DNA of 64,000 nt from Gammaproteobacteria bacterium (GTDB lineage: Bacteria > Pseudomonadota > Gammaproteobacteria > Pseudomonadales > Azotimanducaceae), in assembly GCA_012960535.1 (NCBI GenBank), contig DUBB01000009.1, forward strand, positions 8,198 through 72,197. Direction: 5' to 3'. The notes beneath the pieces were generated by a model. The model did not search any database and was not told the origin of the DNA. It saw nothing but the letters and a program-made list of their open reading frames with translations. The translations under genes and the position numbers were made by a program. Below are positions 8,129-16,103 of the stretch, one piece after another (the first letter of the stretch is position 1; each line of letters opens with the position of its first letter).

Positions 8129-9388
8129 CTAACGGGAATCGCTGGCCTTCTTAATTTCCTGGGCGGCTCTTATGCCGGACAGGTACGCGCCGTGACAGGT
8201 GGCTTGGGCGCCAACGATGGTGGCTTCTCCAGCGAAGTAAAGCTTATCGTCAATAGGTCCTGCCAGTTCGACGCGTTGATTGGCATGGCCCGGTAGAGCG
8301 CAGGAATAGGAGCCCAGGGTTAGCGGCTCTGTTGCCCAGGCGGTGACGATGGAATTGTCGATATGGTTTCGAATGTCATTTCCGAACACATCAGTTAACT
8401 GGTTCAGGGCGAAATCCAGACCGGTTTGCTGGCCCTGTTTTTCCAGCCACACAGCAAATCGCCCACCAACAAAAATCGTCGCCGTGTTCAATCCCATGAC
8501 ATTGGCTTCAATCTCCGAGCCTTGCCCATTTTCATTCCAGGTATGATGAACCCCCAAATCGCCTGCAGCAAAAACATCACGGCTAAAATGAACGCCTATT
8601 TTATTCATTGTCTGGGTTGGGACTGCCGATATAGCCGCTTCTTTCCAAGCTGGCAAGCCGGGCTTAAACTGGATATGGTTAGCTGCCAAAATGCCCGTTG
8701 AAACCGTGACTAAAACACGCTGACTCCTGATGGTGCCCCTATTGGTTTCCACCTGCACGCCGCTTGAATTCCAATTAATGGATGTGACCTTGGTATTGAG
8801 TGAAACCGGAACTTGACCGCCCCATTTTTTTACCAGATTGCCATACCCGTTTAGTATTGAAAAATCATAACCATTAATGAAGTTGACCAAATCAGCCGCA
8901 GAGGTCTGGTCTATATCCGCCGCATTAGCGGTCGCCATGCCGATCATCAGTGGCGCAGCGTAAGGGCTGTCCAGGTCTACAAGGTCCGACACCGCTGAAT
9001 CTTTGCCCTGCGCCTTTGATGCAATAATCCGTTCAGTACACTGCTGATCATACTGATTGCGCAGGGCCGATTGGTTTTCGTCCAGCATGATACCGTTGCA
9101 GTAGTTACGCACCTGGTCCACAGCAAACAAATCGCCCTTGTCTTTTTTCAGCACTATTCCCAAATTATCTGCTATAGGAACAAAAGGGTTTGTCTCGGCT
9201 TGATGGAGGTAACTGCAGCCAAGATCAAACCAGTTGTTCGGGGCGATTTCTTCGCTGTAGGCTCGCCCACCAATGCGGTGGGAAGCTTCGACCAGAGTGT
9301 AACTCAAACGCTGCCTGGTTAGTTCCTTGGCAGCTGACAGTCCAGCAGCACCGGCACCGATAATGATAACGTCTGGTTCTTCATTCAT
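8129..9388 (-). CDS. Flavin-containing amine oxidase (first of tandem pair)
   Basis: 419 residues. An N-terminal FAD Rossmann motif (DVIIIGAGAAGLSAAKEL) is followed by EASHRIGGRAYSE, the GG-R-A-x-T/S motif of monoamine/polyamine oxidases, and the C-terminal FAD-contact segment LYFAGEATIVGAQ...GAYLSGIRAA. There is no SGGC-type covalent FAD attachment cysteine, so flavin is likely non-covalent. The family oxidises amines to imines with release of H2O2. No signal peptide. Adjacent to a clear paralogue (38 bases away), an SSS symporter and a PLP decarboxylase, suggesting amine catabolism. Confidence 0.85.
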   Translation of the reverse strand: MNEEPDVIIIGAGAAGLSAAKELTRQRLSYTLVEASHRIGGRAYSEEIAPNNWFDLGCSYLHQAETNPFVPIADNLGIVLKKDKGDLFAVDQVRNYCNGIMLDENQSALRNQYDQQCTERIIASKAQGKDSAVSDLVDLDSPYAAPLMIGMATANAADIDQTSAADLVNFINGYDFSILNGYGNLVKKWGGQVPVSLNTKVTSINWNSSGVQVETNRGTIRSQRVLVTVSTGILAANHIQFKPGLPAWKEAAISAVPTQTMNKIGVHFSRDVFAAGDLGVHHTWNENGQGSEIEANVMGLNTATIFVGGRFAVWLEKQGQQTGLDFALNQLTDVFGNDIRNHIDNSIVTAWATEPLTLGSYSCALPGHANQRVELAGPIDDKLYFAGEATIVGAQATCHGAYLSGIRAAQEIKKASDSR

Positions 9389-9425
9389 ATGCCACGTTTA
9401 CCTTTAACCAATGGAATACTCCGAC

Positions 9426-10658
9426 CTAGGTCGCTGCCGCGCGCGCTGCATCCCGCCCGGAGATGCAGGCTCCATGAATGCTCGCATAGGCCGTGCTGGA
9501 GGTCGCTTCACCCGCGAAGTAAATGCGGTTGTCGATAGCCTGTGCAAGTATCGACCGCTGGTCCGCCGCGCCGGGTTGTGCACAACTATACGCGCCTTTG
9601 GCCCACTCGTCGCCGTTCCACGCCGAGACAATATGGTGTGTAGGGTATGGCACTGCTTTACTTCCCAGTACATCCCGAAGTTTCGCCAGGACAAACTCTA
9701 CAGTGGCGCGCTGGCCCGACTTTTCCAACCATTCGGCAACGCGACCACCCATTACGATTTCAACGTAGTCGTTGCCGAAGGGCTGGTTTCTGAAGTGAAT
9801 TGGGCCTTCCTTAGAAGTGTTAATCGTGAAATACGCGGGTAGCTCGTGCAGGACGGCCTTATCAAACATCAGCGCTACTCGAGTATGGCTGCCAAGGGGA
9901 AGTCCTTGGATTGCATCGAGCTTCCAATTGGGCAAAGCGGGTTTGAATTCTATCCCCTGCGAGGCCAGTACGCCGTTTGAAACGGTCAGGATGACTTTGT
10001 CAGCATGAATACGACCTTTAGCAGTATTCAGCTTGAGTCGTGAACCGGAGTAATCCACGCTGCGAACCGCTGTATTCAGCATGACCGGTACGCCCTGGCT
10101 ATATCGAATCATGAGTGTGCCAAGTCCACTGGCGACAGCCAGATCATCTTCCTCGCGCACGAACGCCAATGCGTCCTCCGCCGAAGCCTGATCGACATCA
10201 CGAGTATTGTCCTTTGCGTACAGCGCGTGAAAGTAGCCTGCCCAACGATTGTCATTATCAATGGCATCGTATACAGATATGTCCTGATGGCCCTTAATGG
10301 CCTGCGCCATCGCTTCAAACTGCTTGTCCCAATAGGCACCTAAGTCTCGCTCACTACCCTTTGGCAGCCATCCTCCATCCTCGAAATATCGGCCGGCCGT
10401 GTAATGTTTACCATCTTTTTCAAGTCGTAACCGGTACCGCTCGGCAAGACGCATCAGGGGGTTTTTAGACGGCTCCATGATCCAATGTGCGCCAAGATCG
10501 AATGGCATATTCGGGGCGAGAACTTCGGTGTAGGCTCTACCACCAATTCGATGTGAGGCTTCGAGCAGAATGAAGTTCTGTTCAAGCCGGCGTAACTCCT
10601 TGGCGGCAGTCAGACCCGCTGCGCCGGCTCCAACAATTACAATCTTCGTACCGGTCAT
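9426..10658 (-). CDS. Flavin-containing amine oxidase (second of tandem pair)
   Basis: 410 residues, same architecture as its downstream neighbour: TKIVIVGAGAAGLTAAKEL at the N-terminus, EASHRIGGRAYTE, and the final IYFAGEATSSTAYASIHGA. The two proteins share motifs and spacing throughout but differ in the residues that would line the substrate cavity (for example FDLGAHWIMEP here against FDLGCSYLHQA there), so after duplication they may have split substrates. Predicted cytoplasmic, non-covalent FAD. Lies between its paralogue and the sodium symporter on one strand. Confidence 0.85.
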   Translation of the reverse strand: MTGTKIVIVGAGAAGLTAAKELRRLEQNFILLEASHRIGGRAYTEVLAPNMPFDLGAHWIMEPSKNPLMRLAERYRLRLEKDGKHYTAGRYFEDGGWLPKGSERDLGAYWDKQFEAMAQAIKGHQDISVYDAIDNDNRWAGYFHALYAKDNTRDVDQASAEDALAFVREEDDLAVASGLGTLMIRYSQGVPVMLNTAVRSVDYSGSRLKLNTAKGRIHADKVILTVSNGVLASQGIEFKPALPNWKLDAIQGLPLGSHTRVALMFDKAVLHELPAYFTINTSKEGPIHFRNQPFGNDYVEIVMGGRVAEWLEKSGQRATVEFVLAKLRDVLGSKAVPYPTHHIVSAWNGDEWAKGAYSCAQPGAADQRSILAQAIDNRIYFAGEATSSTAYASIHGACISGRDAARAAAT

Positions 10659-10796
10659 AGTTCCAAGGCCAATTCAATTGGGTTTGCCTCTCGCCAGTAT
10701 ATTCGTTGCGATAGATGGTCGACAATAGAGAATTAAAGTGAGGGTGTCGCTAAAGCAGGCTGGCGTTTTAGAGATGGGTTTCCTTTTAATTTTTCT

Positions 10797-12581
10797 CTAA
10801 TGATTACTCTGTGTTTCGGTGTGTGACCCGGTTTTAGATTGTTTGTTTGCTTGATTCATTGCTGGGTGGTAATTACGCCAAATCACCATCGCGGCAAGGA
10901 TGCCGAGTGATATAAAGATGACCGCAGATGACAAGCTGAACCAGGCTTCTCCGGTTTGCCAATTCATAGAGCCATCCGCCAGAATTTCTCCCGTACCGCG
11001 TTGATAGGGCTTGATGTAATAATTTACCACCGCAAACGGCATGACACAGCCATATAAAATGAGCAGCACAGGGGCAATCATGGTCGTTCTTGTTTTCTTA
11101 GCTTCAATGTCTCCAGCCGGGGTGATGTGAAGCTCGTGCCGATAAGCGGCCTCCTGCTCCGACACGGTGCCCTTTCTTGAGATGATGCCTATGGTGATAA
11201 GGCTTATGACTGTGCCAATAATAGCCGGGTGAAGATAACTTGGCCAAGTAATATAGCCGACGTATTCAAGACCTGCTGGAATCACATTAAATACAAAGCC
11301 GCTTAACATACCCCAATAGGCTGCGGCCTCAGTTATGTGTTTACTCCATATACTCATGAGGCCAACCGGCCCCCAGGAGGAAGCATAGATGGTTCCTACG
11401 AACAGCATCAGCCAGAAGATATTGGGTGGAAAATAAAGGCTGGCGAGTAAGACAACAACGCCCACCATCATCATGATTACCCGTATTGATCGTAGATCTA
11501 GTGCCTTCTCTCTTTTCACCACATCATTGCTCGCACTGAACCCGACCAGAGAGAGAAAGGTGGAAGCCGATGATAACGCCGCTGCCATGATGCCAGCTAA
11601 TACCAGGGCGCCTAAAAATTCTGGAACTAAGTTTTTAGCCGCCCAAACCAGTACAGTTTCAGAAGGCGTAATATCGGTCTTTACGAGATTGACGAGCCCG
11701 CCAAGGACGTAAATGGCGGTCTGCAAAAGGGCGACAATAATGAGTGCATACATCGCTGATCGTAGAACCACATGCTCATTCTTGGCCATCAAATGACGGC
11801 CTGCCTGCCAGGGGCCGACAATATAGACTGCGCTCCAGGCTATATCGATAACAAATGCCCATATAAGGTAATCCATCGGCGTTGCCCAATCGGTCCCCGG
11901 ACCAACAATGCCGCTCCAGGAAGCGATGCCGGGCTTGCTTTCAAGTTGCGCCATATTCTCGATAGAGGATGCGATGCCGCCTAAGTCACTGACAATGTAA
12001 TAGGCAAAAACAAGGGTCGCCCCGGTAAACAATAAGAACATCAAGGTATCGGTAAGGATCACACCCTTGGAACCCGAATACATCGTAAAGAAAGTATAAC
12101 TAAGCCACACCACAATAAGACTGTAAAAATAAGTCAGATCCGTCAAATCGGCAAGAAGGATTGCTGCTCCTTGGGTGACAATAAGCAGATAGATGCTAAT
12201 GGAGAGCATAATTATAATGCCCGAGGCTTGCCGTACCCGAAAACTGTTAAATCGTTGGCCAAAAAATTCAGCCACTGTGGTTGCCCTGCTGCGTCGCAGA
12301 TAACGCCCAAAAAACAAAGCGCCGATGACGTATCCGGCGGCAGCCGTGCTCGGGAATAATACATAAGCACCCATTTGACCGTCATAGGTGAATCCTGCCT
12401 CACCCAGAAAGGCAACTGAGCTCATCACGCTCGCTACTAAGGTGCCGACGATAAGAATCGTCGGAGCGCGACGCCCGGCAACAAAATAGTCATCCAGGTT
12501 TTTGACGTTTTTCCCGGCGTAATTGCCAATAGCAATGAAAAGAACCAGGCTGATAACAATCGTGATAGTAAAAATGTCCAT
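10797..12581 (-). CDS. Sodium:solute symporter (SSS) family
   Basis: 594 residues from the ATG at 12581, which has a strong AGGAGG site; the 30 codons upstream in frame are not needed. The protein starts MDIFTITIVISLVLFIAIG and continues NLDDYFVAGRRAPT, the conserved cytoplasmic loop of SSS transporters. Thirteen or so hydrophobic segments follow, including AEFFGQRFNS and GKAxxxL-type helices, with GIMAAALSSASTFLSLVGF corresponding to the Na+-site helix TM8 (A-x-x-S-T/S). It should take up an organic solute with Na+. Its position between amine oxidases and a decarboxylase suggests an amine or amino acid as cargo, by context only. Confidence 0.85.
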   Translation of the reverse strand: MDIFTITIVISLVLFIAIGNYAGKNVKNLDDYFVAGRRAPTILIVGTLVASVMSSVAFLGEAGFTYDGQMGAYVLFPSTAAAGYVIGALFFGRYLRRSRATTVAEFFGQRFNSFRVRQASGIIIMLSISIYLLIVTQGAAILLADLTDLTYFYSLIVVWLSYTFFTMYSGSKGVILTDTLMFLLFTGATLVFAYYIVSDLGGIASSIENMAQLESKPGIASWSGIVGPGTDWATPMDYLIWAFVIDIAWSAVYIVGPWQAGRHLMAKNEHVVLRSAMYALIIVALLQTAIYVLGGLVNLVKTDITPSETVLVWAAKNLVPEFLGALVLAGIMAAALSSASTFLSLVGFSASNDVVKREKALDLRSIRVIMMMVGVVVLLASLYFPPNIFWLMLFVGTIYASSWGPVGLMSIWSKHITEAAAYWGMLSGFVFNVIPAGLEYVGYITWPSYLHPAIIGTVISLITIGIISRKGTVSEQEAAYRHELHITPAGDIEAKKTRTTMIAPVLLILYGCVMPFAVVNYYIKPYQRGTGEILADGSMNWQTGEAWFSLSSAVIFISLGILAAMVIWRNYHPAMNQANKQSKTGSHTETQSNH

Positions 12582-12804
12582 TCTCTTGCCTCCTATATAC
12601 CGCCAGCAGTGAGTTAAGCGGTAACGAACCGCATTAGAAACCTTGTATATGGTCAGGCCATATGACAGCACCGGCTCTACATTCCATGGCGCGCTTCCCT
12701 GCTAACTGTCGATCCGCTCTATCCTGCCAATACCTGGGCTCTTACCTTCCTCGGATTCACCCCGATACGCCTTGACTGAACGGGAAACAAACCGATTTAG
12801 CGGA

Positions 12805-13035
12805 TCAAAGGATACTGGTTAAGATATCGATCCCACTGAAAAACAGCAATAACCGCAAGATTAATTTCGACCTGGCATCCAGTTCTTCATAAGCCTTCTT
12901 TAGCTTCTCGATCTCTTCCTTTGCCTGATCTCCGCCTTCGTCAATCACCGCCTTGCTCTGGCTCATCGCGCCGACCAGGGCCGCACCGGCGGAAGAAAAG
13001 CCAAAGATTTTCAAGAAACGCCGTCTGTTATGCAT
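12805..13035 (-). CDS. Small Tat-signal protein with C-terminal hydrophobic tail
   Basis: 76 residues. MHNRRRFLKIFGFSSAGAAL is a textbook twin-arginine signal (R-R-R-F-L-K) followed by a hydrophobic stretch. A charged, coiled-coil-like segment (AKEEIEKLKKAYEELDARSK) then leads into a C-terminal hydrophobic anchor LILRLLLFFSGIDIL. Nothing else is encoded, so the mature product would be a tiny helical membrane-tethered periplasmic peptide. No family recognised. It lies between the decarboxylase and the symporter on the same strand and could be an accessory or assembly factor. Confidence 0.65.
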   Translation of the reverse strand: MHNRRRFLKIFGFSSAGAALVGAMSQSKAVIDEGGDQAKEEIEKLKKAYEELDARSKLILRLLLFFSGIDILTSIL

Positions 13036-13173
13036 CCTTTCTACTCCCTCGGGTATTTCTCCTAAACCTCTCTTTATGAATTCTTTTCAGTAACCACAAC
13101 GCCACTGCTTTAATTGTGACTAACCTTTACGTTCTGGACATTAAATTTTTTTCGATAATGCTTTAGACAGAGT

Positions 13174-14535
13174 TTACTTCATGGTATCCAGAATCTTGAC
13201 CAGGTCGGTAAATTCAGTCCGAGGATTAACAATAGCGAAACGTGTATTAGGCCTGCCTAGATGTGAACTCGGCACGACAAATGCCAGCTGGGATTCAAGC
13301 AATGCCTCGGACCATTGCTTGTACTGGGTTATATCCCAGCCCCTGCGTTCGAATACCACCACGGACAACACGGGTTGCCTCAACAATTGCAGATAATCCC
13401 TTTGTTCAATGACATCGGCAATCTGCCGAGCTAGATTGATACTCCGGGCGATGGCTTGTCGATAAACTGCGATGCCATGGGTTGCAAGCGAAAACCATAA
13501 CGGCAGGCCTCTGACACGACGGGTGAGATTAAAGGCGTAGTCAGAAGGGTTCCACTCGCCATCTCCGTGAACCACGTCCAGGTAATCCGCCTGCTGGGTA
13601 TGCGCCGACTTAGCATGCATCGGGTTGCGATAAACCAATGCGCAAGCGTCAAAAGGCGCAAATAACCACTTGTGAGGGTCGACAATGAATGAATCACAAT
13701 TCTCGATCCCCTGATAAAGCGATTTGTGCTCCGTTGACAGGATGCCAGCCAGGCCATAGGCACCATCAACATGGAACCAGAGATTCTCTTTACCCGCAAC
13801 GCCGGATAACTCGTCCATCCTGTCAACAATTCCAAAATTAGTGGTGCCGGCAGTCCCTACCAATGCAAAAGGGGTTAATCCCGACAACCGGGCCGCAGCA
13901 ATGGCCTTATCAGCAGCGTTCGCTGTGAACTTTCCATCTGGAGTTGGCTCAGCGATGATCAGTTCAACGTCCATCACTCTCGCTGTAGCGGCCAGCGAAG
14001 AGTGCGCCTCAGCACTGCAGACAACAGCCCAGGGGCCGGTTCGACCACTGGCTTTAGCCCATTGCCTGGCGGAAACAAGTGCAGAGAGATTTCCCAGAGT
14101 ACCACCCTGAACAAAAACTCCGCCAGCGCCGTCGGGTAAGCCACACTCCCGGGCCAAAAATTCCAGCACCTGATTTTCAGCAAAGATAGCGCCTGCACCT
14201 TCTTTCCAGGATCCGCCGTAAATAGAACTGGCAGAAACGACCAGATCAAACAGTGATGCTGCCTCAGTGGGGGCAGCAGGAATAAAGGAGAGGAAATTCG
14301 GGTGATCCGCTGAAACAGTGGCAGGTGCTAGAATATCGCGAAAAATCGCCAGCGCCTGCTGCCCACCGATACCAGCATCTGTGAGTGTTTGCCCCGTTAG
14401 TTCCTTTAGTGTTTCCAGTGACTCAGGACGATCCAGTGGCACTGGGTCATAATCCATACGCGCGACTGAATACTCTAAGACCGCCTGCCGCAGCGCTAAC
14501 GTTTCCGCACTGATTCGGTGCATTATATCGCTCAA
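13174..14535 (-). CDS. PLP-dependent group II amino-acid decarboxylase
   Basis: 453 residues from a TTG start with an AGGAGG site 5 bases upstream (ATG four codons in is the alternative). Fold-type I decarboxylase motifs are all present: GGTLGNLSAL for phosphate binding, H179 (AEAHSS) stacking on PLP, D257 in HVDGAYG, and the Schiff-base lysine K289 in FIVDPHKWLF. This is the aromatic-L-amino-acid / tyrosine / glutamate decarboxylase family (PF00282). The exact amino acid cannot be read off. Decarboxylation would yield a primary amine, the type of substrate the two nearby flavin oxidases use, so a decarboxylase-oxidase route is an inference worth noting. Confidence 0.85.
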   Translation of the reverse strand: MSDIMHRISAETLALRQAVLEYSVARMDYDPVPLDRPESLETLKELTGQTLTDAGIGGQQALAIFRDILAPATVSADHPNFLSFIPAAPTEAASLFDLVVSASSIYGGSWKEGAGAIFAENQVLEFLARECGLPDGAGGVFVQGGTLGNLSALVSARQWAKASGRTGPWAVVCSAEAHSSLAATARVMDVELIIAEPTPDGKFTANAADKAIAAARLSGLTPFALVGTAGTTNFGIVDRMDELSGVAGKENLWFHVDGAYGLAGILSTEHKSLYQGIENCDSFIVDPHKWLFAPFDACALVYRNPMHAKSAHTQQADYLDVVHGDGEWNPSDYAFNLTRRVRGLPLWFSLATHGIAVYRQAIARSINLARQIADVIEQRDYLQLLRQPVLSVVVFERRGWDITQYKQWSEALLESQLAFVVPSSHLGRPNTRFAIVNPRTEFTDLVKILDTMK

Positions 14536-14646
14536 CCTAACCTCCTATAACTGCTACAGACTCTGATCACCTATTACAATCGGGCTTAGCCAGGGCCGGT
14601 CTGGTCACATAGCCTTAGGCTAAACAGACCTATCTCTGATATGAAG

Positions 14647-14706
14647 CTACCTAAATAGCCTTTCCTTTATAGAGCACTACCTGAATAACCCTTCCTTTAT
14701 ATAGCA
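14647..14706. repeat. Two imperfect 30-bp tandem repeats
   Basis: Units 14647-14676 and 14677-14706 (both begin ctacct and end tagca/gagca, with a cttcctttata or tttcctttata core) match at 26 of 30 positions. A shorter third partial copy (tatagcacgaccta) follows. It sits in the 269-base gap between the GST and decarboxylase genes; no coding or CRISPR character. Confidence 0.7.
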
Positions 14707-14804
14707 CGTATATAGCACGACCTAAAAAACTCTGATTTTTATAACCGCTGATTCTCCGGGGAAGAAGCCCCATTCAGGATGATATCTCCGCTCTAGCTGT
14801 TTTA

Positions 14805-15560
14805 TTAACCCTCGCCTATTTCTGCCAGCTTAGCTTTTAACGTCTGCAATGCCCGTCTATTGGCATTCCTGATATTATCCATCGATGGTGCCTGCTCGCT
14901 GATATCGCCAAGTTCAGCCAGCACTACGTGGACGTCATCATGCCCTTCGATTTGAGTCATATCCTTCAACCATCGATCTACATTAGGGAAGGGCGTAAAA
15001 TCAAAGACATTGGTAAATTGCGGTTGAAGCTGGCCAATTTCAACATAAGCAGCCAGATCAGCCAGAGTCACATGTTCACCCACCAGGAATTGACGATCCT
15101 TCAGCCAGCCGGTATCCAGTACAGTAAGCGCCGCAGTCAGGTTTCGCCTGGCTGATTCCTGGACCATCGTCGGGATATCTAAATCCTTGCGGATCTTTGG
15201 CGCAACCAGACCCAGCGAGGCATCCCTGACATTGCGATGATGGTAATTCAAGTACCAGTCCACGCGAGCTCTTAGCCGGTAATCATCGGGATAAACATCA
15301 GTCCAGCCATTACTATTGGCCAGATAGGTCATAATGGCGTGGGCTTCTCCCAAGGTGAATCCAGTATCCGGTTCTTCCAGACAGGGAATGGTCCCGCCAG
15401 GGTTTTTCTCCAGATAGGCTGCACTGCGGCTACCATTGTCGCCTTTTGAGCCTGGATTGATGAGCACCATTTCAAAAGACATTCGTTTCAGGATAAGTAG
15501 CCACATGACGGCCCGCACAGGCTGTGAAAAAGGTACTCCATAAAGAATCGGATGGGTCAT
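14805..15560 (-). CDS. Glutathione S-transferase, theta-like
   Basis: 251 residues with an AGGGAG site before the ATG. The N-terminal thioredoxin-like domain starts PILYGVPFSQPVRAVMWLL, where the S of SQPVR is the expected theta-class catalytic serine, followed by NPGGTIPCLEE (cis-proline) and FTLGEAHAIMTYLA, the E-(S/A)-x-A-I glutathione contact. A helical C-terminal domain follows with FLVGEHVTLADLAAY, the N-capping box motif of GSTs. Length is a little above the usual 200-230 residues. Cytoplasmic conjugation or peroxidase activity is likely; the substrate is unknown. Confidence 0.8.
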   Translation of the reverse strand: MTHPILYGVPFSQPVRAVMWLLILKRMSFEMVLINPGSKGDNGSRSAAYLEKNPGGTIPCLEEPDTGFTLGEAHAIMTYLANSNGWTDVYPDDYRLRARVDWYLNYHHRNVRDASLGLVAPKIRKDLDIPTMVQESARRNLTAALTVLDTGWLKDRQFLVGEHVTLADLAAYVEIGQLQPQFTNVFDFTPFPNVDRWLKDMTQIEGHDDVHVVLAELGDISEQAPSMDNIRNANRRALQTLKAKLAEIGEG

Positions 15561-15877
15561 TGGAACTCCCTGGCTGTGAGTAGGTTTAGGAACCTAGATT
15601 GGATCATTATTCAATAACAGCCACAAGCTTCTCCAAAAGCCGCCCAGATTTCAATCTATTCAACCTTCTATCGGACGCTATTTCTATCGGAACCTATTTG
15701 ACGACTATCCGGCCACTGCCAGCACCGCTAAGCCATTCGGCTTAACAAAAGGCTGAACAGGCATCAACTGTTCTAAATTCGACATCACTGGCTGCGCAGT
15801 GTTGCGCTCGATACAGCAACAACCCGACTATTATTATCGCTCCCAAACTAGCTTACCGGCATAAATCACCCCATTTA

Positions 15878-15891
15878 TTGACTTAGATCAT
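15878..15891. promoter_or_regulatory. Candidate FNR/Anr-type box
   Basis: TTGACttagATCAT matches 8 of 10 specified positions of the FNR/Anr consensus TTGAT-N4-ATCAA and lies about 225 bases before the start of the oxidase operon. Oxygen-responsive control of a terminal oxidase by such a regulator would be typical, but no regulator gene is in the window and one degenerate match is weak evidence. Confidence 0.35.
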
Positions 15892-16050
15892 AAACAATCA
15901 CTTCTGAAAGCCAATTTATTGTTGACTAGCCAAAGCGACATGTTTATTGTACGGGCTGCTACTCGATCTAGCTCTTTGAACTAGCGCGCACGGTCATTAT
16001 TAGTTGCGCCTGCCTCAGGGAAATCGGCTATTGGGCAGCCCAAAAAATTA

Positions 16051-16091
16051 TAGTCAAGACACGCTGTCAACTTAATAGTCAAGACGTGCTG
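16051..16091. repeat. Imperfect 16-bp direct repeats upstream of oxidase operon
   Basis: tagtcaagacacgctg (16051-16066) and tagtcaagacgtgctg (16076-16091) match at 14 of 16 positions with a 25-base period, about 2.4 helical turns. The second copy abuts the ribosome-binding site of the first oxidase gene. Possibly a paired operator or a small duplication. Confidence 0.5.
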
Positions 16092-16103
16092 AAGGAAATC
16101 TTT

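Larger units (their letters stand above)
15561..16103. other. Upstream region shared by GST gene and cytochrome oxidase operon
   Basis: About 540 bases with no convincing coding frame. It holds an FNR/Anr-like palindrome at 15878-15891 and a pair of imperfect direct repeats just before the oxidase operon, consistent with a divergent regulatory region. Confidence 0.5.

Noticed and set aside
14647..14706. CRISPR array
   Set aside because: The repeats are directly adjacent without spacers and no cas genes occur.
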